A stretch of 64,000 nucleotides of DNA from Clytia hemisphaerica (lineage: Eukaryota; Cnidaria; Hydrozoa; Leptothecata; Clytiidae). Where the stretch lies: the NCBI GenBank assembly GCA_902728285.1, contig CACVBU010000635.1, forward strand, positions 62,001 through 126,000, read 5' to 3'. The position numbers and the translations under genes were made by a program. This document shows positions 1-8,621 of the stretch, piece after piece (the stretch's first letter is position 1; each line of letters opens with the position of its first letter). The notes beneath the pieces are model-generated. The model worked only from the letters and a program-made list of their open reading frames with translations. It made no database searches and was not told where the DNA came from.

Positions 1-2897
1 TAGAGGTCTGCGATTCAGACTATCATATACTGTGTTTAATTTGGGCAATTTTCATTTCAAAGGTCAGATAATCATAGTTGGAGATGATTTGGTCACAGAT
101 ACTTGCAACTTTATATTTCTGGATGATTCATCTTGAAGATTTGGTGGCAACTTAACAGACATAAGATATAGACTAAAACTTGATTTATTTTGGAGATTTG
201 GTGGCTGCTGTCTCTTTTGAAGAAGTTGCAAAGGTAAAGAGACATATATACAGACTGAACCTCGTTCAAAACTGCTCAACATTGATGACAAAAAATTGTC
301 TTCTCAAGTCTTTACCAGAAAAATTAGTAGTTGGCACATATCGGTACATTATCTAGCAGAAAGAAAAAGATCCAAGCAAAGCATTAATTTCGCAAAAGAA
401 ACTTGTATCAAATATGAATTTTTGGCATCATTGATGACGTCATCACTCTTTGAAAATACAGAAAGTAGGAACCTTATTAGCCTGGGAATCCAAGCTCATA
501 ATCTTAGAGAAAACAAAAAATACCTCACCTCACAAAGTTCTAAGATTTACAGAGCTTGGTGCAGGTAGATTAGTCTGACACAGAATGTTACAAGCAGTCT
601 GTGTGTGAACCCTTGTTGACAAACTTTCTGAACTTTGGAAACCCAGGCAAACACACATAATCAACTTGCCATAAAAACTCTTTCACAAGCTCTGAAGACT
701 TTCAAAACCACAAACCACAAACCACATCAAAATATCAGCCACATGTATTTAGACTTCCAACCAACTGCCATTTTGTTTCAAAATGAATCTATGTTTTCAT
801 TTTCATTTGTTTTCCTTTTTCTGCAGAGTCAGCTTTTTCCATAAATTATGCGCGCGCATCAAAATTATCAAAAAGCGCGCAAAAGTACTGCTAAGTAATA
901 CGCACAAAATCTGGCCAATCAGAGTGAACTTGCATTGCAGGGAAAAGTCTTCCTGCAGGCGAGTTACCTGTGCCAAGCAGCAAAACTATCATAAACTAGA
1001 TTTTCGAAAAAGTTTAACTCTTGGATTCCCAGGCTAGACCCCTATATCTAACTTTTTTTCACTTAAAATATTTTTGCTCAAATCTTTGAGGCAACTTCGC
1101 ATGGCAGTGGGCTGCACGCACCCTTCTGATATGTAAAAGTTATCACACAGTCGTCAATAGAAAATATTAAAAAATTCGGAACGAGTAAAATATTTCTGTA
1201 TTGTACACGAGCTTTATTAATTTTTAAGAATATTTTCAGCTGTCAAAGAGAAAGCCCCCTATTTTCCAAACCCCGGCAATTAGCCCCCCGTTTATTAAAT
1301 CTCGAAAATTTTCCAACCCCCCTGTTTATTTGGAGCCTAAGAGTAAGTTACTATATCTAGAGATAACAAAATGATATTGGCTTGAAATTTCGACAAGTTG
1401 GTGTTGATGATACAAGCCTGCAGCCAAATTTTTCACCAGCATCAAACTAGAGGTTATGTAGAAAGAGCGTTTTAGGTAAGAAACGAACAACGTTAACTAC
1501 GCACGTGAGCAGACTGAAATTTTTACTCAATGTCCAAGATGGTCAATATATTCCACTGGCAGTGGTAAAAAATTTGTGTCAAAGGTAGGGGGTCACCGTG
1601 CAAAATAGAAATACTCGCGCGCTATCCAGTCTATAAAAAAGTCTCACGGGATCCTGGGTTTGACAGACAGAAGTGCAGCTAACAATCAACAAACAAATCA
1701 ACAAGGAATACTTACTTTTGTTTTCAATAGCAATTCCAATATTTTTGCTGAGTCATCAAAATGGTAGATCAGTAAATAACCATTACTGCTTCCGCAGGCT
1801 AGCTTGGAACCGTCTGTTGAATGAAAAATATTGTTATTATTCGACATTATTTCTTGCCTCCCTTGGAGTTTTTAAAAATATTTAGACCTTTCTGGACGTC
1901 TGATCTTTTGAATATGAGATGTGCGATACTATTTCAGGAAAAGCCCGACCCGTAGATGCGACTCTCAGCCACACCATACTTGTACTTCTAAGAGCGTCGG
2001 AGTGACCAATGTCAATTGATAAAGAACCTGGTCAGGAAACGCAAGCAAAAAGGTTGAACTATTGTCATGTGATCAAAACAAATGGGCAATCTACACTCTT
2101 TTGGCTGGGTGACGTCACAACAGCCACTCCACTACAGTGGCTTCCAAAAAACTTATTTTACAGTGGAAATTCAATATTTTTGGACCAAGTGATATACATA
2201 AAAATAAATATAAATATCATTCGATTGAACGAATAAAAAGGGGCAAACAAATCTGAGAAGTATCACAAATCCACATCGAAAGGATGGTGGCATTACCTTG
2301 TCATCACGCCAGGCGCACTAGAGGGCTAACGGCGAGAAAGCAAAAGTGTGAAAAGAATCTCAAAAGCAACGAATCTAAAGAAAATTGACTATAATAACAA
2401 GAATGAGATTGAAATTCATGAAACTGATAGGCTAAATTTTTAGTAATTTACGTACTTGGCTTTACCAACTTTTAGCCTTCTAGTCTCTAGTTACAACCGG
2501 TCTCAGTATTTTTAATGAACATCATATTTTTATACGCTACATATATATTTATCATACTCAATTTCCAGGTGAAGAGCCAATTGTAAAACTTTGGAGATAC
2601 TGTGAAATATATCGTTATTATTATTATTATCGATCGCCTGAGGGCGATTTTAACAGTGTAGATATACAAGTGAAATCTCGTTTTTGAAATCGAAAGTAAA
2701 TGTTTGACTCGCTTACCTTTATAAACTCATTAGTTTCCTTACATTTTGTCTGAATAGGAGAGATTTTAAATTTTTTTGAGGCTATATCCCATCCCCTTCC
2801 TCAAAGTGTAACTTTTTTCTCTAGGGTCTACGCTTTACTTTTGCTTTGATCATGTGTTATGTACTGACTAATAATGGCAAAATTTGCAGATCAAATA
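1..2897. other. No gene recognised; unannotated flank left of the DIRS element
   Basis: The short open frames here are low-complexity, lack family resemblance and lack paired splice sites on either strand. A C-rich stretch near 1258-1335 resembles one end of the short element at about 11.77-12.02 kb, with the same run of C followed by an attaaa or tttatt tract and a related end sequence. Around 1170-1210 there is a motif similar to one near 31.8 kb. The rest shows nothing I can name. Confidence 0.6.
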
Positions 2898-2986
2898 AAT
2901 TTCATATCATTGAAATCTCCGCCCAATCTGATATGGGTACGCCCTACTCTTATTATGACTGAAGGTCATAATTTCAACTCCCTTTT
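2898..2986 (+). repeat. Left terminal inverted repeat of the DIRS element
   Basis: This stretch is the reverse complement of 7202-7289 with no mismatch that I found by eye. Its inner part (from about 2929, reading TCTGATATGGGTACGCC) is shared with the right terminal repeat. Its outer part is specific to the left end. Confidence 0.92.
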
Positions 2987-3360
2987 TAGTTCTACTCGCG
3001 AAGTATGTCAGACGTATTGAATCAGTAAGTAATTTGTTTATAGAAAAAATCCACAAATATCTTGTGGTTTTTTAGTGTTTTATGACTTATTTTGCAATCA
3101 TTACTTCCTCGACATACAGTTACGTAAATGCACTCGATATTTTCATGTGAAATACAAGTATTTTCTCATAATAGTCATCTCTCTGGCCAGGCAGGAGAAG
3201 GTTACAGTATCGAGGTGCAAGAGCTATACCCTGCTAGGCGGAGGTTAAAGCCAGAAGCTATACTCATTGCCCTGTTAGGCAGAGGCTAGAGTGCTGGAAC
3301 AGAATAGTGATTAGGTCACTAAGTTCTTGTTTTCATGAAATGAGGAGATAGACTGGTACA

Positions 3361-6300
3361 ATGTTTAGTAAGGTATTTTCCCGTTTTTCATTTAGAGCGG
3401 GTGCCAAACGGCCATCGAACGTGGCAACTGAGGAGGAAGCGCCCCAGGAGAAAGTCTCTAGGTGCGAATTAGATGAGGACGATGAGGAAAATTTGGAGCT
3501 GCCAGAAGAGCTTTTGGCTCATTTGAAGAAGTACTCCACGAAACACTTTAGTGATAAGGTCATTAAGGAGAAGATCCTTGACCTTGTACCGATTCCAAAG
3601 AATGCACCAAAACCTCCTGAAATGGACTTGTATATCAAGGACTTGGTCAATGAGTCAGTATTTAAGCCACGGATAACGAGACTAGACTCCTTTCTAGTCA
3701 ATGTTCAACATTCGATACGATCAATACTTGGACCGGTGTCCCACCTTTGGGTAGCAGTAAATGAGGAGAGAGAAACAAAGAAAAGGGAAGACCAGGATTT
3801 GACTGGTGAAGAAAAGGAGGCAACGCAAGAGGAACTTCAACGTCTCGAGGACGTGGTTAAAACCCTTGACACTGTTGTAACCCTGGTTGGTCAGGCCATC
3901 CAGAGGACTTCCTACTACAGACGTTTTATGATATTAGATACTTTAATCACAGATAACAAAACTGCCAAGTCCATGTTATCTGATTGGGAGAAGACCATCT
4001 CTGATAACGATTCCAATAGCCTCTTTGGAAACAAATTTGAGGAGGAGCTGTGTCGCTCGGCAAAGACAAAGAAGAAGACAAAGGAGGTGTTAAAGGGCTT
4101 GATGTCCCCAAATACTCCAGCAAAGCAGAAGCCCTTTCAGAAGGGCCCTCGCCCCAGCTTTTCCAGCCGTGGTGGTAGAGGGCAGAGTTCAGGCTTTCAA
4201 CAACGACCATCTTCCTTCTGGCCCAGATTTCCATCAAGGGGCAATTTCAACAACAACAACAACTTCAGGGGTAAGAGAAAGTTTTCCTTTGCCTTCTGTA
4301 AATCTTCCAGTTTTAAAGGACTTTTCCAGGGTGCACCCAATGGTGGAGTCCTTGCTGAGCCCAGATCTAGGGGGGAATTTTCCACTTGCAGGGAGGTTAA
4401 GGTTCTTCCTGAAGAACTGGGAATTAATTTCCAGCGATCGGTTTATCCTGGATACAGTGTTAGGTTACCAGGTACCATTTTTAACCAAGCCTCAGCAAAC
4501 GAAAGTGCCAAATCCTATACCAATGAGCAAGGAGAAGGTAGGTCTTGTAGATTTAGAGATAGAGACCTTGAGAGAGAAGGGGGCTATAAAGGAGGTGCAA
4601 TCAAGCCAGGGCAGATACTTCAGCTCAATTTTTCTGGTAGAGAAAAAAGACTCAGGGCAGAGACCTGTGATAAATCTGAAAAAAGTCAACTCTCACATTG
4701 CCTTGAACCACTTCAAAATGGAAGGTCTGTATATGTTGAAGGATATTTTGGTGAGAGGGGATTTCATGTGCAAAGTAGATCTCAAGGACGCATACTTTGT
4801 AGTCCCATTGCGCAAGGAATCGCAGAATTATGTATGCTTCGAATGGAAAGAGAGGTTTTATCAATTTTTATGCCTATGTTTTGGGCTGGCTCCAGCCCCT
4901 TATGTTTTCACCAAGCTGATGAAAGTGCCAATTACAATCATTCGGAGATTGAATGGGAGAGTGATAATATATCTGGACGACATCTTAATAATGGCTCAGT
5001 CCAGGGAAGAGCTAGAGATGTTGAGAGATACTTTGATTTATCTTCTCAGAAACCTAGGGTTTGTAGTGAATTTCAAGAAATCTGTGTTGGGCCCATGTCA
5101 AAAGATAGAGTTCCTGGGCTTCGAAATCGATTCAGTCCAATTAAAAGTATCCCTCACATCAGGAAAGGTTCAGAAAATAGCAGAACAGTGCCAGTCCCTT
5201 CTCTTCGAGTCAATGGTCTCTCTCAGGAAACTGGCAAAGATAGTGGGAATTTTCTCATCAACTTCAATGGCTGTGCTTCAAGCTCCTTTGAGGTACAGAG
5301 AGACTCAGCGTCAAGTGATCCAGGGTCTTTCCAAGGGAATGTCTTACGAGCAGTTAGTTCCTTTGAGTCAGGGGGCAAAGGAGGAACTAAACTGGTGGAT
5401 CAGAAATCTAGGGAAGGTGAACGGAAGAAGCTTATTGCAGGAACCACCCCAAATGACCATTCAGTCGGATGCCTCCAAAACAGGTTGGGGGGCAGTGTGC
5501 CAGGGCCAAGCAGTTGGGGGACTTTGGTCAGAGGAGGAGACTCAGAAGCATATCAACATTCTAGAGTTGAAAGGGGCATACATGGCGACATTGATTTTTG
5601 CAGAAAACTTACACCCAACAGCTGTCCATCTTCAGATGGACAACATTGCTGCACTGTCATACATACTAAAGATGGGGGGCACAACCAATTGGGAGATGTC
5701 TCAGATAGCGAAGGAGTTGTGGAGCTTTCTGTTAGAGAGGGAGATCACAATTACTGTAGAGTACCTCCCGGGGAAACTGAATGGACTGGCCGACAAAGAG
5801 TCCAGGCGGCTAGACAGGAGCGACTGGAAGCTGAATCCAGGGGTCTTCCAGAAGTTATGTTGGAAAAAGGGGCGACCAGAGGTCGATCTGTTTGCGTCAA
5901 GAGTGACAACCCAGTTGGAGAGATTCTTCTCTTGGAGGACAGATTTCAAGAGTCAGGGAACAGACGCCTTTCAACAGAACTGGTCCAGCATAAAGGGTTA
6001 TGCTTTTCCTCCTTTCTCCCTGATAGGAAGGGTATTAAGGAAGGTAATGTTGGAGCAAGCAGATCTGTTGATAATAACTCCAGCCTGGCAATCTCAGCCT
6101 TGGTACCCTTGTCTTCTGCAGATGTCAGTGGCAAATCCAATTCTACTCCCAAAGTTTCAGGGGTTGTTGAAAAACCAGAAAGGGGAATGTCATCCTCTAG
6201 TGCTAAACAACTCGCTACAATTGGTGGCATGGACAGTATCAGGAAAAATTTGTTATCAGAGGGAATTTCTGAAGAATCTGCAAGTCTTATCCTGCAAGCC

Positions 6301-7221
6301 AGAAGAAAGGGAACAAGGTCTCATTATGAATCGGCCTGGAGAAAGTTTTGTGGCTGGTGTAGTGAGAGGAAGATTGATCCCTTTAGAAGTTCTTTAGCGG
6401 CAATCCTTCAGTTTTTGACCGAACAATTTAGAACAGGCATTCAGTACAATACTATAGCAGGCTACAGATCAGCTATATCTGCGTTCCATGGTACAGTTGA
6501 GGGATGTAAAGTTGGTGATCATCCTCGGGTATCTTCGTTGCTCAAAGGGATGTACAACGAGAGACCGCCAATGCCAAAGTACGCTTTCATGTGGGATGTG
6601 GATAAGGTGTTAAATTATTTGGAGAAGTTGCCCGTGAAGGGTGATTTGAGTAATCTCACTCATAAGTTATCAATGCTGTTGGCCTTGACGTCAGCATCCA
6701 GGGCATCCGAAATGCATCAGCTTGATTTACAGTTTGCGGTTAAGACGAACAAGTTCCATAGGTTCACCCTGCCACAACCTACTAAGGTTCAGAAACCAGG
6801 GCATCCTCATCAAGAGGTGACCTTCTATGCTTTTGATGAGGTTCTGAGTTTATGTGTGTGTAAAACAATTGAGGAGTACTTAGAGATGACTAAAGCTATC
6901 AGGGGGTCAGAGACAAAACTACTCATTGCCACAGTCAAACCGCACAAAGCAGTGGCAGTTAGTACAATATCTAGGTGGCTCAAGACAGTCATAGGAGATG
7001 CAGGTATCGATTCGAGTGTTTTTAAGGGTCATTCTACCAGGTCTGCATCTACATCAAAAGCGGTATTGAAGGGGGCATCCGTAGAGGATGTAATGAAGAC
7101 AGCTTATTGGTCAAACGAAAGTACGTTCCAGAAGTTCTATAACAAATCCTTTTCGCTTCAGGGAAGTAAGTTCCAGGGAGCAATATATAAGAGCTTCAAA
7201 CAAAGGGAGTTGAAATTATGA
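3361..7221 (+). CDS. DIRS Gag-tyrosine recombinase open frame (1286 codons)
   Basis: The first ~310 codons look like DIRS Gag: an acidic segment, a helical middle, then a basic tail rich in R, G, S and N (SSRGGRG near residue 270, an N run near 297). The last ~330 codons are a tyrosine recombinase with the expected catalytic set: R1114 (ASRASEMH), H1224 and R1227 (GHSTRS), W1250 at the second His/Trp position, and nucleophile Y1260 (KFYNKS). It would catalyse strand exchange to insert the circular cDNA. Between them, about 640 codons stay open without domain resemblance while the RT frame is read over the same DNA one base out of phase. A strong splice donor at 4271 lies inside the Gag tail, so the mature Gag may end differently (see 7432-7484). 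The ATG at 3361 is the first in this open stretch. Confidence 0.85.
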   Translation: MFSKVFSRFSFRAGAKRPSNVATEEEAPQEKVSRCELDEDDEENLELPEELLAHLKKYSTKHFSDKVIKEKILDLVPIPKNAPKPPEMDLYIKDLVNESVFKPRITRLDSFLVNVQHSIRSILGPVSHLWVAVNEERETKKREDQDLTGEEKEATQEELQRLEDVVKTLDTVVTLVGQAIQRTSYYRRFMILDTLITDNKTAKSMLSDWEKTISDNDSNSLFGNKFEEELCRSAKTKKKTKEVLKGLMSPNTPAKQKPFQKGPRPSFSSRGGRGQSSGFQQRPSSFWPRFPSRGNFNNNNNFRGKRKFSFAFCKSSSFKGLFQGAPNGGVLAEPRSRGEFSTCREVKVLPEELGINFQRSVYPGYSVRLPGTIFNQASANESAKSYTNEQGEGRSCRFRDRDLEREGGYKGGAIKPGQILQLNFSGREKRLRAETCDKSEKSQLSHCLEPLQNGRSVYVEGYFGERGFHVQSRSQGRILCSPIAQGIAELCMLRMEREVLSIFMPMFWAGSSPLCFHQADESANYNHSEIEWESDNISGRHLNNGSVQGRARDVERYFDLSSQKPRVCSEFQEICVGPMSKDRVPGLRNRFSPIKSIPHIRKGSENSRTVPVPSLRVNGLSQETGKDSGNFLINFNGCASSSFEVQRDSASSDPGSFQGNVLRAVSSFESGGKGGTKLVDQKSREGERKKLIAGTTPNDHSVGCLQNRLGGSVPGPSSWGTLVRGGDSEAYQHSRVERGIHGDIDFCRKLTPNSCPSSDGQHCCTVIHTKDGGHNQLGDVSDSEGVVELSVREGDHNYCRVPPGETEWTGRQRVQAARQERLEAESRGLPEVMLEKGATRGRSVCVKSDNPVGEILLLEDRFQESGNRRLSTELVQHKGLCFSSFLPDRKGIKEGNVGASRSVDNNSSLAISALVPLSSADVSGKSNSTPKVSGVVEKPERGMSSSSAKQLATIGGMDSIRKNLLSEGISEESASLILQARRKGTRSHYESAWRKFCGWCSERKIDPFRSSLAAILQFLTEQFRTGIQYNTIAGYRSAISAFHGTVEGCKVGDHPRVSSLLKGMYNERPPMPKYAFMWDVDKVLNYLEKLPVKGDLSNLTHKLSMLLALTSASRASEMHQLDLQFAVKTNKFHRFTLPQPTKVQKPGHPHQEVTFYAFDEVLSLCVCKTIEEYLEMTKAIRGSETKLLIATVKPHKAVAVSTISRWLKTVIGDAGIDSSVFKGHSTRSASTSKAVLKGASVEDVMKTAYWSNESTFQKFYNKSFSLQGSKFQGAIYKSFKQRELKL
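4169..6397 (+). CDS. DIRS reverse transcriptase-RNase H polyprotein
   Basis: This frame encodes the DNA-synthesis enzyme of the DIRS element. The RT domain occupies about residues 100-330, with the catalytic YLDD at 268-271 and the FGLAPAP motif upstream. RNase H follows, with acidic residues D434 (SDASKTGWG), E466 (LELKG) and D491 (MDNIAAL). The C-terminal ~150 residues (VDLFASR, then YAFPPFSLIGRVL) are the conserved block that follows RNase H in DIRS Pol proteins; some authors call it methyltransferase-like, and I cannot confirm activity. The frame is +1 relative to the Gag-recombinase frame and overlaps it entirely. The true start is uncertain: 4169 is only the first ATG in the frame. No internal stop is present. 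Confidence 0.88.
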   Translation: MVVEGRVQAFNNDHLPSGPDFHQGAISTTTTTSGVRESFPLPSVNLPVLKDFSRVHPMVESLLSPDLGGNFPLAGRLRFFLKNWELISSDRFILDTVLGYQVPFLTKPQQTKVPNPIPMSKEKVGLVDLEIETLREKGAIKEVQSSQGRYFSSIFLVEKKDSGQRPVINLKKVNSHIALNHFKMEGLYMLKDILVRGDFMCKVDLKDAYFVVPLRKESQNYVCFEWKERFYQFLCLCFGLAPAPYVFTKLMKVPITIIRRLNGRVIIYLDDILIMAQSREELEMLRDTLIYLLRNLGFVVNFKKSVLGPCQKIEFLGFEIDSVQLKVSLTSGKVQKIAEQCQSLLFESMVSLRKLAKIVGIFSSTSMAVLQAPLRYRETQRQVIQGLSKGMSYEQLVPLSQGAKEELNWWIRNLGKVNGRSLLQEPPQMTIQSDASKTGWGAVCQGQAVGGLWSEEETQKHINILELKGAYMATLIFAENLHPTAVHLQMDNIAALSYILKMGGTTNWEMSQIAKELWSFLLEREITITVEYLPGKLNGLADKESRRLDRSDWKLNPGVFQKLCWKKGRPEVDLFASRVTTQLERFFSWRTDFKSQGTDAFQQNWSSIKGYAFPPFSLIGRVLRKVMLEQADLLIITPAWQSQPWYPCLLQMSVANPILLPKFQGLLKNQKGECHPLVLNNSLQLVAWTVSGKICYQREFLKNLQVLSCKPEEREQGLIMNRPGESFVAGVVRGRLIPLEVL

Positions 7222-7369
7222 CCTTCAGTCATAATAAGAGTAGGGCGTACCCATATCAGATTGGGCGGAGATTTCAATGATATGAAATTGAGGATTGTGC
7301 AAGGGCCCGAAGGGCCCGCAGTGCAATCCCGATTTTATGAATTGAAATCGAAGCCAACGATCTGATATG
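7202..7369. repeat. DIRS internal complementary region
   Basis: 7202-7289 is the reverse complement of the left end, and about 7286-7369 is the reverse complement of the right end (about 7650-7725). The two halves meet at about 7288-7290. It begins about 20 bases before the stop codon of the recombinase frame. In DIRS replication models this region templates completion of the termini and circularisation. Confidence 0.9.
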
Positions 7370-7431
7370 CCCACCCTCTCCTCCCTAAATCTTAAAAGAT
7401 GTAATATTCTCGATTTACTATTTTCTTTCAG

Positions 7432-7484
7432 GTGGCCGTGGCCGTGGTGGACGTGGTCGTGGCGGTTTTAATAGTTTTGGTTAA
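7432..7484 (+). CDS. Candidate alternative 3' exon giving Gag an RGG tail
   Basis: A pyrimidine-rich acceptor ending in TTTCTTTCAG (through 7431) is followed by a short open frame ending at TAA 7482-7484. Read in the phase left by the donor at 4270/4271 (GGG then GTAAGAG), it encodes GRGRGGRGRGGFNSFG and a stop. It would continue the RGG- and N-rich Gag tail in frame. The predicted spliced Gag has about 320 residues, and a 3161-nt intron carrying RT and recombinase is removed. The exon lies between the internal complementary region and the right terminal repeat, so inside the element. RGG boxes bind RNA, which suits a Gag. Alternatively it is the last exon of an unrelated host RGG protein, but no other exon of such a gene is visible. 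Confidence 0.6.
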
Positions 7485-7604
7485 CCTTGTATTTTATTTG
7501 TCACTAGTTTTTTGAGCCAGTTAACGGAGGTCCTGGCAAATATATTGTGTTCTTATCAAGTTAAATATATATTGTGTTATTTTTTGTTTGTATCCTAAGT
7601 TGAA

Positions 7605-7725
7605 ATTATGACCTTCATTCATAACTGCGAGTAGGGCGTACCCATATCAGATCGTTGGCTTCGATTTCAATTCATAAAATCGGGATTGCACTGCGGGCCC
7701 TTCGGGCCCTTGCACAATCCTCAAA
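7605..7725 (+). repeat. Right terminal inverted repeat of the DIRS element
   Basis: The reverse complement shares its inner ~50 bases with the left terminal repeat (imperfectly: GAAGGTCATAATTTCAACT is common). Its outer ~75 bases are complementary to the second half of the internal complementary region. The outer part contains the palindromic GGGCCCTTCGGGCCC motif. Confidence 0.85.
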
Positions 7726-8454
7726 TGTATAACAGCCTTAAGTAGTCTATTGTATTCATCACTTTTGTATTGTTTATGACGTCATTCCCCTATCATTTCA
7801 ATGTTCGTCTCATTTACCCATGTTCATTATGCTACATTATGCTTAGAGCTGTTAAATTGATTTGCTTAAAGCGAGACAATAATTTCACAGCTGTTTTAAA
7901 ACGCATGCGTAAACATTTTGTTTTTTACTACAACGATTTTGATAGTAAAATAAGTGTCCTGATTTGAAATTGCATGGTCTCAGTAACAAAACAACGATAA
8001 AGTAGCTTTTAAAGAGGTAAGGTTCACTCGACCATTTAACTCGACTTTATAATTTCGTCTAGCTGTTCTAATCTTGCCATAATTAACAGAGACAGATCCG
8101 CATCGCAGGGTGTAAAGTAGCAAACCTTGCCCTTCTACGACTAAACTAAAAAATTGGACAAAGTGAAAATTCTTTTCTTAGTGAACACTACAGAAGGTTC
8201 TTTCTCCAATGATTTTGTCGGAAATAAGCGATCGCCAACAGTGTGTTTGAAACACGCTGACCTAGTTATTATTATATCAATGTTCAATTTTCTAACAGTT
8301 CTCGAACCACGTAAGCACAGGACAGCTGAACGTAGCAAGTAATACGAGAGTTTAGTTCTCAACCAATTCAACAATGTGATCAAAACGACTGGGTCTCAAC
8401 CTCGAAAAAAAGACAGCCCGACTTCGAGACCAGGTTTGTTATTCAATTGACATT
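7726..8454. other. No gene recognised between the DIRS element and the last EML-like exon
   Basis: The open frames on both strands near 8.15-8.38 kb are mirror images and show no domain. One possible minus-strand exon after an AG near 8.26 kb, matching the expected phase of the EML-like gene, is too weak to call. More 3' exons of that gene may be here or lost. Confidence 0.4.
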
Positions 8455-8609
8455 TGAGTGACTGAAGCGATATGAAAAACCCGCAGTTTTGACCCACAAA
8501 ATCGAGGACGGTAAAAGTGTTTGTTTACCGTCGTCCTCCTTCAGTAAGGATGTAAACAAATCAGAAGGCTAACCGTCTCCCTCGCATGAAAACACACATA
8601 CACAAACTT
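8455..8609. repeat. Dispersed short repeat, copy 1
   Basis: About 155 bases closely matching 18675-18828, both beginning near GAGTGACTGAAG and ending in ACACACATACA(C/T)AAACT. It contains an internal inverted pair (GAGGACGGTAAAAGTG and TTTACCGTCGTCCTC). A partial inverted copy lies near 19580-19665. It lies 13 bases downstream of the 3' end of the EML-like exon at 8622. It is probably a MITE. Confidence 0.75.
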
Positions 8610-8621
8610 ACTAGTACTTAC

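Larger units (their letters stand above)
2898..7725 (+). mobile_element. Complete DIRS-type tyrosine-recombinase retrotransposon
   Basis: The element has the full DIRS layout: a left terminal inverted repeat (2898-2986), a Gag-recombinase open frame, an overlapping RT/RNase H frame, an internal complementary region (7202-7369), and a right terminal repeat (about 7605-7725). The first half of the internal region is the exact reverse complement of the left end. Its second half is the reverse complement of the right end, so it represents both extremities joined head to tail. That is the known template arrangement for circular DIRS intermediates. Both outer borders share AAAT, the junction in the internal region carries AAT, and there is no longer target duplication. 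This suits insertion by a tyrosine recombinase rather than an integrase. All long frames are open and catalytic residues are present, so the copy looks young. Confidence 0.93.

Noticed and set aside
4197..6230. Minus-strand open frames across the DIRS element
   Set aside because: They are antisense shadows of two dense overlapping plus-strand frames, with no recognisable domains.
7432..7484. Last exon of a host RGG-box protein (for example a GAR1-like protein)
   Set aside because: It lies inside the DIRS element between the internal complementary region and right repeat, no other host exon is visible, and it fits the Gag donor in phase.
8141..8383. 80-codon minus-strand frame downstream of the EML-like exons
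   Set aside because: It overlaps a mirror frame on the plus strand, has no WD pattern, and a plausible acceptor inside gives only a short ambiguous peptide.
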